64,000 bases of DNA from Rhodoferax sp. GW822-FHT02A01 (GTDB lineage: Bacteria; Pseudomonadota; Gammaproteobacteria; Burkholderiales; Burkholderiaceae_C), in contig NZ_CP152376.1 of NCBI RefSeq assembly GCF_038784515.1, positions 4,402,001 through 4,466,000 of the forward strand. The letters are read 5' to 3'. A model generated the notes under the pieces. The model was not told the DNA's origin. It saw only the letters and a list, made by a program, of their open reading frames with translations, and did no database searches. Positions 27,441 to 35,291 of this stretch are shown here, piece by piece; position 1 is the stretch's first letter; each line of letters starts with the position of its first letter. Position numbers and translations under genes: made by a program.

Positions 27441-29015
27441 CTATTTCCCGGAGGCCTTATCGCCGCGTTTCTTCTTGCCACTCTTCTTGCCCTGCTCTGA
27501 TTTTGGGGGCTTGGGGGCTTTGAACGATTTGTCAGACTCATGCAGCGCCGCTTCCAGCCGCTCACAGATGGTGCGCAGAATCTTGACCCGTGCAAAATTC
27601 TTGTCGTTGGACTCCACCAGGGTCCAGGGCACGTCGCCGGTGCTGGTGCGCTCCACCATGTCGCAGAGGGCTTGCTGGTATGCGTCCCACTTTTCGCGGT
27701 TGCGCCAGTCCTCCTCGGTGATCTTGAAGCGCTTGAAGGCAATCTTTTCGCGCTCCTTGAAGCGACGCAGCTGTTCCTCCTGACTGATCTGCAGCCAGAA
27801 CTTCAGCACGATGGTGCCGGACTCGATCAACTCGTGTTCGAAGTCGTTGATCTCGCTGTAGGCCCGCTGCCAGTCGGCGGGAGTGCAATAGCCCTCGACC
27901 CGCTCCACCAGCACCCGGCCATACCAGGTGCGGTCAAAGATCGCAAAGTGGTTCTTGCGAGGCAGGTGCCGCCAGAAGCGCCACAGATAAGGCTGGGCCC
28001 GTTCTTCTTCGGTGGGTGCAGCCACGGGAATCACCTGGAACTGGCGCGCATCCAATGCCGCCGTGACGCGGCGTATCGCCCCGCCCTTGCCTGCTGCGTC
28101 CGCCCCTTCGAAAGCAACGACCACGGACCGTTTGGCCAGGCGCGAATCGCGGGCCAATTCGGACAGTCGCCCCTGCAGAAGCCCCAGTTCGGCCTTGTAA
28201 TCCTTGTCCGGCAACTTGCGCGATAGATCCATTGCAGACAGCACGTTGCGCCCATCGGTATCGGCCCGCACCATGGGCGCACCGGGGAAGGTCGGGTGCC
28301 GCTTTTCCGCCAGTTTGGCCGCCAGCGCCGCCTGCAGAACTTGGCCCACCTTGAGCGAGCGGAAACGGTCGTCCACGCCTTCCACGATGACCCAGGGCGC
28401 AGCAGCCGTATTGGTCATGCGCAGCAGGTGGCTGGAAACTTCGTGCAGGGCGTCATAGGTCTTGAGCCGCTGCCAATGCCAGGGGGTCACGCGCCAGGCG
28501 GTGTGCGGATCACTCTCCAGCGCCTCGAAGCGCGCGCGCTGCGCTTCCTTGGTGAGGTGAATCCAGAACTTCAGCACCAGAGCGCCTTCGTTGACCAACA
28601 TGGTCTCGAAGCGGTTGATCTGCGCGGCGCGGGCGTCCAGCTCCATTTCGCTGAGTTCCCCGCTGATGCGCATGCGGATAGGGTCGGAATACCAGGACCC
28701 GGAAAAAATGCCGATGCGGCCTTTGGGTGGCAGTGCACGCCAATAACGCCACATAGCCGGGCGTTCCCGCTCTTCGTCGGTAGGCTCTTCAAATGCCAGG
28801 GTGGAGAGGTAGCGCGGGTCCATCCACTCATACAAAACGCTGATGGTTTCGCGCTTGCCAGCGCCGTCTTCCCCGCTGATGAGCACCACCACAGGCAACT
28901 TCTTCTGGGCAAACAGCGTGGCCTGCGCCTCCAGCAGAGACTCGCGCAGAACGGGTACCTGCTCCTTGTATTGTGCTTTGCTGACCTTGTGGCCTATTTC
29001 GGCTGACTCGAACAT
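27441..29015 (-). CDS. pap: Polyphosphate:AMP phosphotransferase (two-domain PPK2, class II)
   Basis: A 524-aa protein with two fused PPK2 kinase domains, the layout of Acinetobacter Pap, which makes ADP from AMP and polyphosphate. Domain 1 (about 10-250) has the Walker A-like 'ISGEDGAGKRET'; domain 2 (about 270-500) has 'AFEGADAAGKGGAIRR' and the lid/Walker B 'IFDRTWYGRVLVERVEG'. In domain 1 the corresponding 'IFSGSWYSDPIRMR' lacks the D-R-x-W-Y consensus, so domain 2 is probably the catalytic one. The C-terminus is Lys-rich. I chose ATG 29015 preceded by GGGAG. Linked to energy/phosphate stress. Confidence 0.92.
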   Translation of the reverse strand: MFESAEIGHKVSKAQYKEQVPVLRESLLEAQATLFAQKKLPVVVLISGEDGAGKRETISVLYEWMDPRYLSTLAFEEPTDEERERPAMWRYWRALPPKGRIGIFSGSWYSDPIRMRISGELSEMELDARAAQINRFETMLVNEGALVLKFWIHLTKEAQRARFEALESDPHTAWRVTPWHWQRLKTYDALHEVSSHLLRMTNTAAAPWVIVEGVDDRFRSLKVGQVLQAALAAKLAEKRHPTFPGAPMVRADTDGRNVLSAMDLSRKLPDKDYKAELGLLQGRLSELARDSRLAKRSVVVAFEGADAAGKGGAIRRVTAALDARQFQVIPVAAPTEEERAQPYLWRFWRHLPRKNHFAIFDRTWYGRVLVERVEGYCTPADWQRAYSEINDFEHELIESGTIVLKFWLQISQEEQLRRFKEREKIAFKRFKITEEDWRNREKWDAYQQALCDMVERTSTGDVPWTLVESNDKNFARVKILRTICERLEAALHESDKSFKAPKPPKSEQGKKSGKKKRGDKASGK

Positions 29016-29087
29016 GAATACTCCCGGGTGAACCCCTCCATTGTGTGCCTGCGCGCACGCCCCATCCACACTTTTCACGGCACCATG

Positions 29088-29115
29088 AAAAAAGGCCCTC
29101 TGGGAGGGCCTTTTC
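29088..29115 (-). terminator. Intrinsic terminator of the 56-aa gene
   Basis: On the minus strand GGCCCTC-CCA-GAGGGCC with an A-tract before and TTTTTT after; GC-rich 7-bp stem, 3-nt loop, U-tract. It lies 16 bp after the small gene's stop and separates it from pap. Confidence 0.85.
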
Positions 29116-29131
29116 TGGGGAACCGGTTGGC

Positions 29132-29302
29132 TTAGCCGCCCTTGCTCGGACGCTTGCCGGGGTTCTTCTTGCTGCGCGTTGCCACGCCACGTTCCAGGCT
29201 GATGCGCTGGCCACGGCCGCCGGTGGGCAGCGTGAAGCCGGGCTGGGGTGCGGGACGGGGAGAAGCCTTGCGATCAGCTTCGGTAACGATTTTGTTGCCC
29301 AT
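29132..29302 (-). CDS. Small basic proline/lysine-rich protein of unknown function (56 aa)
   Basis: Predicted 56-aa protein MGNKIVTEADRK...RPSKGG: short N-terminal 'NKIVTEADRKAS', proline-rich centre, 'GRGQRISLERG', and a strongly basic tail (KKNPGKRPSKGG). No known domain is recognised and no membrane segment is present. Support for a real gene: an ATG with a GGA about 8 nt upstream, a strong terminator directly downstream, and its own upstream region divergent from the deacetylase gene. The basic disordered tail suggests RNA or ribosome binding, but that is speculation. Confidence 0.65.
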   Translation of the reverse strand: MGNKIVTEADRKASPRPAPQPGFTLPTGGRGQRISLERGVATRSKKNPGKRPSKGG

Positions 29303-29349
29303 TTGAATTTCCAAGAGAAAAAGTGAATACCCCCATATTTGAACATTTT

Positions 29350-29378
29350 TTGAAAAGGTCCTGCCAAGCCGGTACAAC
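29350..29378 (+). promoter_or_regulatory. Sigma-70-type promoter of the histone-deacetylase-like gene
   Basis: TTGAAA (29350-29355), 17-bp spacer, TACAAC (29373-29378), expected start near 29385, ATG at 29401. The best-spaced promoter in the window. A second, start-proximal CACAAT lies 6 nt before the ATG. Confidence 0.55.
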
Positions 29379-29400
29379 AGGCTTGCCTCACAATCCCCGC

Positions 29401-30354
29401 ATGCAAGCTTTTTACAGTGACCGCTTCGTGCTTCCCCTGCCCGCGGGACACCGTTTCCCCATGGAAAAGTACAAGCTGCTGCGCGATCAATTGACCGAGC
29501 ACCTACCCCAGGTCAGCATGCAACAGGCGCCGGAGGCGACCGAAGGTGAACTGGCCCTGGCGCATGACCCGGCCTACATCCAGGCCATTGCGGACGGCAG
29601 TGTCGACAGCAGAATCCTGCGGGAGATCGGTTTTCCCTGGAGCCCGGCCATGGCGGCGCGTGCCCGCAGGTCAGTAGGCGGCACCATCGCCGCCGGGCGT
29701 GCAGCCATGCGTGAAGGCGTTGCCGCCAATCTGGCCGGTGGCACGCACCACTCCTACGCTGACAAGGGCGGTGGATTCTGTGTTTTCAACGATTTGGCTG
29801 TTACCGCCCGCGTGCTGCAGGCGGAATGGGCGCGCCTGCATGGGCAACATCGACCGTTGCAAGTGGCTATCGTGGACCTGGATGTGCACCAGGGCAACGG
29901 TACTGCCAGCATCTTCAAGAACGACAAGAGCGTGTTCACGCTGTCCCTGCACGGAGACAAGAACTTCCCCTTCCGCAAGGAAGCAAGTCACCTGGATATC
30001 GCCTTGCCGGATGGCTGTACCGATGGCGACTACCTGAGCGCGCTGGAGAATGCGCTGCTGGAACTGGAGGGGCGCTTCCAGCCCGGTGTCGTGCTGTACT
30101 TGGCGGGTGCCGACCCCCACGAGGGCGACCGACTGGGGCGCCTCAAGCTCAGCTTTGACGGCATGCAGGCGCGCGACCGCCGGGTTTTTGACTGGTGCTT
30201 TGCACGCCGCCTGCCCTGTGTGTTTGCCATGGGCGGCGGTTATGGAACCGATATTCGCACCACGGTGCAGGTGCAGTTCAACACCTACCGTATAGCCGTG
30301 GAATATTGGAAGCGCTGGCGCAACCTGGCGCCTGCGCGCAAGGTCGGCTCCTGA
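29401..30354 (+). CDS. Histone deacetylase family protein (class II/acetoin-utilisation-like)
   Basis: A 317-aa zinc amidohydrolase of the HDAC/AcuC/acetylpolyamine amidohydrolase superfamily. The tandem active-site histidines are in 'GGTHHSYADKGGGFCVFND', the Zn ligands in 'VDLDVHQGNGT' and the distal Asp in 'LAGADPHEGD', and 'AMGGGYG' completes the site. All catalytic residues appear intact. The substrate is unknown (acetyl-lysine on proteins, acetylpolyamines or similar). I chose ATG 29401 (MQAFYSDRF), which matches the family N-terminus and follows a good promoter. Its stop is 2 bp from the convergent thioesterase stop. Confidence 0.93.
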   Translation: MQAFYSDRFVLPLPAGHRFPMEKYKLLRDQLTEHLPQVSMQQAPEATEGELALAHDPAYIQAIADGSVDSRILREIGFPWSPAMAARARRSVGGTIAAGRAAMREGVAANLAGGTHHSYADKGGGFCVFNDLAVTARVLQAEWARLHGQHRPLQVAIVDLDVHQGNGTASIFKNDKSVFTLSLHGDKNFPFRKEASHLDIALPDGCTDGDYLSALENALLELEGRFQPGVVLYLAGADPHEGDRLGRLKLSFDGMQARDRRVFDWCFARRLPCVFAMGGGYGTDIRTTVQVQFNTYRIAVEYWKRWRNLAPARKVGS

Positions 30355-30356
30355 TA

Positions 30357-30809
30357 TCAGTCCGTGCTGATCTGCAGCGGATGCACGCTGCGACCGGTTG
30401 CGGCCAGTCGCTTCATGTACTTGAAGGTGCCGGTAGCATGCGCACAGGCGTGGCCGCGCGCGTCATAGACCGTGGCCTGGGTGAAGGCCATGGTGGCAGT
30501 GCGGTGCATCAGTTCCCCCTTGGCCACCAGCGGTCCCGATTCGCTGGGTGTGGCGGGCCGCATGAAGCTGGTTTTCATCTCGATGGTGACCACGCCCAGC
30601 TCCGGACAGACGCTGCGTGCAGCGCTGGCCATAGTCACGTCGAGCAGCGTCATGACCACGCCGCCATGGGTCACGGCAAAGGAGTTCAGCAGCTCGGGCT
30701 TGTGGGCAAGTTCAATTTCGGAATGTCCGCCGTCAAAACGCGTCAGGACCATTCCGAGGTGTTTGACAAAAGGGATGTCTGCGCCGAAGGAAAGTGGCGT
30801 TTGGGTCAT
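30357..30809 (-). CDS. PaaI-type hotdog-fold thioesterase
   Basis: A 150-aa hotdog protein of the PaaI/YdiI type, hydrolysing acyl- or aryl-CoA. The typical helix-proximal 'NSFAVTHGGVVMTLLDVTMASAA' contains the conserved H-G-G and D. It is last gene of the minus-strand beta-oxidation cluster, 21 bp after the SDR gene. Likely role: releasing CoA from intermediates that would trap it. Confidence 0.88.
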   Translation of the reverse strand: MTQTPLSFGADIPFVKHLGMVLTRFDGGHSEIELAHKPELLNSFAVTHGGVVMTLLDVTMASAARSVCPELGVVTIEMKTSFMRPATPSESGPLVAKGELMHRTATMAFTQATVYDARGHACAHATGTFKYMKRLAATGRSVHPLQISTD

Positions 30810-30830
30810 GTTGTTGGGGCTTTCAATGTC

Positions 30831-31625
30831 TTATGCGCCTGTCACCACGCTGATACCGCCGTCCACCGCCAGCCACTGCCCCGTAATATGTTTGCCAGCG
30901 TCTGACGCGAACAGCAGGCAGGCGCCCTTGAGGTCTTCGTCGTCACCCAGGCGCTGCAGCGGCACGCCCGCCTTCATCTGCTCTTCACCTACTGAAGCGA
31001 TCAGTCCGGCCGTCATCTTGCTGGGGAAGAAGCCCGGACAGATGGCGTTGACCGTTATGTTGTAGGCGCCCCATTCGGCGCCCAGTGTGCGGGTGAAATT
31101 GATCACCGCGCCCTTGGAAGTGTTGTAAGCAATGGTCTTCAAGAAAGCCGGGTTGCCGTTGAGTCCGGCGATGGAGGCGACGTTGATGATGCGCCCGGAG
31201 CGACGCGCAATCATGCTGCGTTTGGCAATGGACTGGCTGAGCAGGAAGTAGCCCCGCACATTGAGGTTCATGACCTTGTCCCAGGCATCCACCGGGTGGT
31301 CTTCGGCCGGGGCGCCCCAGCTGGCGCCAGCGTTGTTCACCAGAATGTCCACGTCGCCCATGCGGTGCAGGGTTTCGGTGGTGAGGCGCTCGATGTCGGC
31401 CTCCTTGGCGCAGTCCGCGGCGGTCCAGCGTGCGTCAATGCCGGCGGCTTGCAGTTCGGCCACCGCCTGCTCCAGTTCATCGGCCTTGCGGGCGCTGAGC
31501 ATGATGCGCGCGCCGGCCTCACCCAAGGCGTGCGCCATTTGCAGCCCCAGCCCGCGGGAGCCACCGGTGACCAGCGCGGTTTTGCCGCTGAGGTCGAACA
31601 GCTGTTGAACCGTGCGTGCTGTCAT
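30831..31625 (-). CDS. SDR-family oxidoreductase (3-oxoacyl reductase-like)
   Basis: A 264-aa short-chain dehydrogenase. The Rossmann 'TGGSRGLG' (residues 19-26 region), 'NNAG', catalytic Ser in 'INVASIAG' and the 'YNTSKGA' YxxxK motif are all present. The family is NAD(P)-dependent; with the neighbours the likely substrate is a 3-hydroxy/3-oxoacyl-CoA or related alcohol. I chose ATG 31625, preceded by AGAGGTGG; an upstream in-frame ATG at 31697 falls inside the preceding gene. Confidence 0.92.
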   Translation of the reverse strand: MTARTVQQLFDLSGKTALVTGGSRGLGLQMAHALGEAGARIMLSARKADELEQAVAELQAAGIDARWTAADCAKEADIERLTTETLHRMGDVDILVNNAGASWGAPAEDHPVDAWDKVMNLNVRGYFLLSQSIAKRSMIARRSGRIINVASIAGLNGNPAFLKTIAYNTSKGAVINFTRTLGAEWGAYNITVNAICPGFFPSKMTAGLIASVGEEQMKAGVPLQRLGDDEDLKGACLLFASDAGKHITGQWLAVDGGISVVTGA

Positions 31626-31638
31626 ATGCCACCTCTTT

Positions 31639-31863
31639 TCATTTGTCGCGCTGGCGGGCGCGCAGGTAAAACGCCACCAGGCCCATGGCCAGCGCAATCG
31701 AGCCTACGGCATACAGACCGCTGGCGTCAGCCCCTTGCGTAGTTTCGGTGAAATACCCCAGCACCAGCGCCAGCAGCCCGCCATAAATCAGTGTCCAGAC
31801 CGTGCGCTCCAGGCGCACATGGCTTGCGTGCGTGCTGCCGTTGTATTTCTTGAAAAAGCTCAT
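31639..31863 (-). CDS. Small two-helix membrane protein (74 aa)
   Basis: A 74-aa protein with an N-terminal soluble stretch (MSFFKKYNGSTHASH), then two transmembrane helices (about 24-40 and 48-66) and a basic end (RARQRDK). No catalytic motif is seen. It lies 10 bp after the thiolase and 13 bp before the SDR, so it is almost certainly part of the same transcript. Function unknown. Confidence 0.8.
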   Translation of the reverse strand: MSFFKKYNGSTHASHVRLERTVWTLIYGGLLALVLGYFTETTQGADASGLYAVGSIALAMGLVAFYLRARQRDK

Positions 31864-31873
31864 CTTGTTCGAC

Positions 31874-33049
31874 CTATAAAACCTCGAAGATACCCGCAGC
31901 GCCCATGCCCCCTCCAATGCACATGGTCACGCACACCCGCTTGGCACCGCGCCGTTTGCCTTCAATCAGCGCATGGCCGGTCAAGCGCTGACCGGACACA
32001 CCGTACGGATGGCCCACCGCAATCGCCCCGCCGTTCACGTTCAGGCGGTCCGCGGGAATGCCCAGCTTGTCGCGGCAATACAGCACTTGTACTGCAAAAG
32101 CCTCGTTGAGTTCCCACAGGTCGATATCCTGCATGGACAGGCCCAGGCGCTTGAGCACCTTGGGTATGGCAAACACCGGGCCTATGCCCATCTCATCCGG
32201 TTCGCAGCCTGCCACGGCAAAGCCCAGGAAGCGGCCTAGCGGCTTCAGACCACGGCGCTCGGCCAGCGTTTCGTCCACCACCACCACGGCGCCACCGCCA
32301 TCGGAAAACTGGCTGGCATTGCCCGCCGTGACCAGTCCGCCGGGAAGTGCCGAGCGCAGCCCGTGAATGCCTTCGAACGTGGTGCCGGGGCGAATGCCCT
32401 CGTCGTCTTCCACCGTCACCTGCCGCGTCACCAGGCCCATGCCTTTATCGGCCACACCCATGGTGACGGAGATGGGTGCAATTTCTTCCTTGAACAGCCC
32501 AGCCTCCAAGGCGGCCGTGGCGCGCTGCTGGCTGGCTGCGCCGTATTCATCCATGGCATCGCGCCCGATGCCGTAGCGCTTGGCCACGTTTTCCGCTGTC
32601 TGCAGCATGTTCCAGTAGATCTCGGGCTTGTGCTGCACCAGCCAGGGATCGCTCAGCATGTGCTGGTTCATCTCCTGCTGCACGCAGGAGATGGCTTCCA
32701 CGCCACCGGCCACATACACATCGCCCTCGTTGGCCACAATGCGCTGGGCCGCCATGGCAATGGTCTGCAGCCCGGAGGAACAGAATCGGTTGATGGTCAC
32801 GCCCGATACCGTCACCGGACAACCAGCGCGCAGCGCGGCCTGGCGGGCGATGTTGGCGCCGGTAGCCCCTTCCGGTGTGGCACAGCCCATGAGCACGTCA
32901 TCGACTTCGGCGGCATCGATGCCTGCGCGGCGGATGGCGTGCTCAATGGCATGGCCACCCAGCGTGGCACCGTGGGTCATGTTGAAGGCACCCTTCCAGC
33001 TCTTGGCAAGCGGGGTGCGGGCGGTGGAAACAATTACAGCGCGGGTCAT
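31874..33049 (-). CDS. Acetyl-CoA C-acyltransferase (3-ketoacyl-CoA thiolase)
   Basis: A 391-aa thiolase for the last beta-oxidation step. Acyl-accepting C90 is in 'NRFCSSGL', the catalytic His in '[14 protein letters not shown]', and the second Cys in '[13 protein letters not shown]'. It is 24 bp downstream of the FadB-like gene, as in fadBA operons. The N-terminal '[18 protein letters not shown]' is typical of the acyltransferase subgroup. Either FadA-like degradation or a specialised acyl-CoA could be served. Confidence 0.95.
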   Translation of the reverse strand: MTRAVIVSTARTPLAKSWKGAFNMTHGATLGGHAIEHAIRRAGIDAAEVDDVLMGCATPEGATGANIARQAALRAGCPVTVSGVTINRFCSSGLQTIAMAAQRIVANEGDVYVAGGVEAISCVQQEMNQHMLSDPWLVQHKPEIYWNMLQTAENVAKRYGIGRDAMDEYGAASQQRATAALEAGLFKEEIAPISVTMGVADKGMGLVTRQVTVEDDEGIRPGTTFEGIHGLRSALPGGLVTAGNASQFSDGGGAVVVVDETLAERRGLKPLGRFLGFAVAGCEPDEMGIGPVFAIPKVLKRLGLSMQDIDLWELNEAFAVQVLYCRDKLGIPADRLNVNGGAIAVGHPYGVSGQRLTGHALIEGKRRGAKRVCVTMCIGGGMGAAGIFEVL

Positions 33050-33073
33050 GTCGGGTTCTCCTGTTCGGGGGGC

Positions 33074-35176
33074 TTATTGGCCAAAGGTCTTGCCATCAGC
33101 GACCAGTCGCTGCAACAGCGGCGCGGGCTGCCAGAAGGCCGCGTCGTCCAGCGGGTTCTGCGCAAAACGCTGCATCGTCTGCACCACATTGAAGAGGCCC
33201 AGCTCATCGGCATAGCGCAGCGGCCCGCCGCGGTGCACCGGAAATCCGTAGCCAAAGATATAGACGATGTCGATGTCACTGGCCTTGTTGGCTATGCCCT
33301 CCTCCAGGATGTGCGCGGCCTCGTTCACCAGCGAGAACACCAGGCGCTGCACGATTTCCTCATCCGAAATTTTGCGCGGGGTGATGCCCAGCGCCTTGCG
33401 GTGCTCCGCAATCAGGGTTTCGACTTCCGCGTTGGGAATGGCATCGCGCTTGCCCGCCACATAGTCGTACCAGCCGGCTCCCGTCTTCTGGCCGAAGCGG
33501 CCTTTTTCGCACAGCAGGTCGGCCGTCTTGCTGTATTTGAGGTTCGGCTTTTCCTGGTAGCGGCGCTTACGGATGGCCCAGCTGATGTCATTGCCGGCCA
33601 AGTCGCTCATGCGGAACGGGCCCATGGCAAAGCCGAACTTCTCCACGGCCTTGTCCACCTGCTGCGGTGTGCAGCCTTCGTCCAGCAGAAAGCCGGCCTG
33701 CCGTGCGTACTGCTCGATCATGCGGTTGCCGATGAAGCCGTCGCACACGCCCGAGACGACGGCGGTCTTGCGGATCTTCTTGGCTACGCTCATGACGGTG
33801 GCCATGACGTCCTTGCCGGTCTTTTCACCACGCACAATTTCCAGCAGCTTCATGACATTGGCCGGGCTGAAGAAATGCAGACCCACCACGTCCTGCGGAC
33901 GGTTGGTGAATGCGGCGATGCGGTTGAGGTCCAACGTGGAGGTGTTCGAAGCCAGAATGGCGCCGGGCTTCATCACGCAGTCCAGCTCCTTGAACACGGT
34001 CTCCTTGACACCCATGTCTTCGAACACGGCCTCGATGACCAGGTCCGCTTCCTTCAGTTCGTCATAGCGTAGCGTGGTGCTGAGCAGGGCCATGCGCTGC
34101 TCGTATTTGTCGGCCTTGAGTTTGCCCTTTTTGATCTGCGATTCGTAGTTCTTGCGGATCGTGGCCACACCCCGATCCAGTGCTTCCTGTTTGGCTTCCA
34201 GCAGTTTCACCGGAACGCCGGCGTTGAGGAAGTTCATGGCAATGCCGCCGCCCATGGTGCCGGCACCGATGACGGCCACGCTTTTGATTTCGCGCTGTGG
34301 TGTGTCCGAAGGCACATCCGGGATCTTGGAGGCGGCCCGTTCCGCCAGAAACAGGTGACGCAGCGCGCGGCATTCGGAAGTCCACATCAGGTTGAGGAAC
34401 AGCTCGCGCTCCGCCGCCATGCCTTCTTCGAATTTCTTCTTGGTGGCGATCTCCACGGCATCCACGCACTTGGCCGGCGCAGGAAAATGCTTGGCCATGC
34501 CCTTGACCATGTTGCGGGCGAACTGGAAATAGGCATCTCCCTGCGGGTGTTTACATGGCAGGTCGCGCACGCGCGGCAGCGGGCGCACTGCAGCCACAGA
34601 ACGCGCAAAGGCTAGGGCCTCTTCCGCCAGGGAATCTGCCGACGCGGCCATTTTGTCGAACAGCTTCTGCCCCGGCAGCATGGCCAGCATCTCGGCCTTG
34701 ACCGTCCCGCCGCTCACGATCATGTTCAGCGCAGGCTCCACGCCCAAGGCACGCGGCAGGCGTTGTGTACCACCGGCACCGGGGATGAGGCCGATCTTGA
34801 CTTCAGGTAGCGCGATGCTGGTGCCGGGCGCGGCAATGCGGTAGTTACAGCCCAGCGAAAGCTCCAGTCCACCGCCCATGGCCACCGTATGCAGGGCCGC
34901 AACCACGGGTTTGGTCGAGTTCTCCAGCAAGGCGATGATGCTCAGCAGGTTGGGCTCCCGAAAGGCCACATCCTTGCCGAACTCCTTGATGTCTGCGCCA
35001 CCTGAAAATGCCTTGCCGGCCCCGGTAAGGACGATGGCCTGCACAGCGCTGTCGGCCAAAGCCTTGGTCATGCTGTCGGCAATCGCCAGCCGGGTCGACA
35101 AACCCAGACCATTGACGGGCGGGTTGTCGAGGGTGATTACGGCGATGTCGCCATGGACTTGGTAATGCGCAGTCAT
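33074..35176 (-). CDS. Bifunctional enoyl-CoA hydratase / 3-hydroxyacyl-CoA dehydrogenase (FadB/FadJ-like)
   Basis: A 700-aa fusion: N-terminal crotonase (about 1-190) with the oxyanion 'SGGADIKEF', active-site Glu in 'GGLELSLG' and '[20 protein letters not shown]', followed by a linker and an NAD-binding 3-hydroxyacyl-CoA dehydrogenase ('[19 protein letters not shown]', about 300-320). The catalytic His is in '[17 protein letters not shown]' and Asn in 'GNRMIEQ' region, then two C-terminal HAD repeats. It is preceded by a GAGGAGA ribosome-binding site and an AGAACG/CGTTCT palindrome. It leads the thiolase. Confidence 0.95.
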   Translation of the reverse strand: MTAHYQVHGDIAVITLDNPPVNGLGLSTRLAIADSMTKALADSAVQAIVLTGAGKAFSGGADIKEFGKDVAFREPNLLSIIALLENSTKPVVAALHTVAMGGGLELSLGCNYRIAAPGTSIALPEVKIGLIPGAGGTQRLPRALGVEPALNMIVSGGTVKAEMLAMLPGQKLFDKMAASADSLAEEALAFARSVAAVRPLPRVRDLPCKHPQGDAYFQFARNMVKGMAKHFPAPAKCVDAVEIATKKKFEEGMAAERELFLNLMWTSECRALRHLFLAERAASKIPDVPSDTPQREIKSVAVIGAGTMGGGIAMNFLNAGVPVKLLEAKQEALDRGVATIRKNYESQIKKGKLKADKYEQRMALLSTTLRYDELKEADLVIEAVFEDMGVKETVFKELDCVMKPGAILASNTSTLDLNRIAAFTNRPQDVVGLHFFSPANVMKLLEIVRGEKTGKDVMATVMSVAKKIRKTAVVSGVCDGFIGNRMIEQYARQAGFLLDEGCTPQQVDKAVEKFGFAMGPFRMSDLAGNDISWAIRKRRYQEKPNLKYSKTADLLCEKGRFGQKTGAGWYDYVAGKRDAIPNAEVETLIAEHRKALGITPRKISDEEIVQRLVFSLVNEAAHILEEGIANKASDIDIVYIFGYGFPVHRGGPLRYADELGLFNVVQTMQRFAQNPLDDAAFWQPAPLLQRLVADGKTFGQ

Positions 35177-35192
35177 GCGGTCTCCTCAAAAT

Positions 35193-35206
35193 AGAACGGT
35201 CGTTCT
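35193..35206. promoter_or_regulatory. Candidate TetR-type operator upstream of the FadB-like gene
   Basis: AGAACG-GT-CGTTCT, a 6-bp inverted repeat with a 2-bp centre, ends 16 bp before the FadB-like ATG. It is embedded in AT-rich flanks, which fits binding of a dimeric TetR-family repressor. A TAGAAT box (minus strand, near 35218-35213) just upstream could be the -10, placing the operator at the start site. No TetR gene is in the window. Confidence 0.55.
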
Positions 35207-35237
35207 TTTTGATTCTAGAAGCTATTTGTGACGGGAA

Positions 35238-35277
35238 TCACAGGGTTGTCACGGGTGCGACCCCGCCTACCCTGTGA
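35238..35277 (-). terminator. Perfect 9-bp inverted repeat after the acyl-CoA ligase
   Basis: TCACAGGGT (35238-35246) and ACCCTGTGA (35269-35277), with a nested GGGTCGCACCC-type stem in the loop. It lies 15 bp after the ligase stop on its transcription path. There is no T-tract, so it could instead be a regulator site or a transcript-stabilising stem. Confidence 0.4.
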
Positions 35278-35291
35278 CGGTGACGGATGGT

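Noticed and set aside
29016..29078. N-terminal extension of pap (21 codons, to 29078)
   Set aside because: GGGAG sits immediately before the ATG at 29015 and the upstream residues look non-coding.
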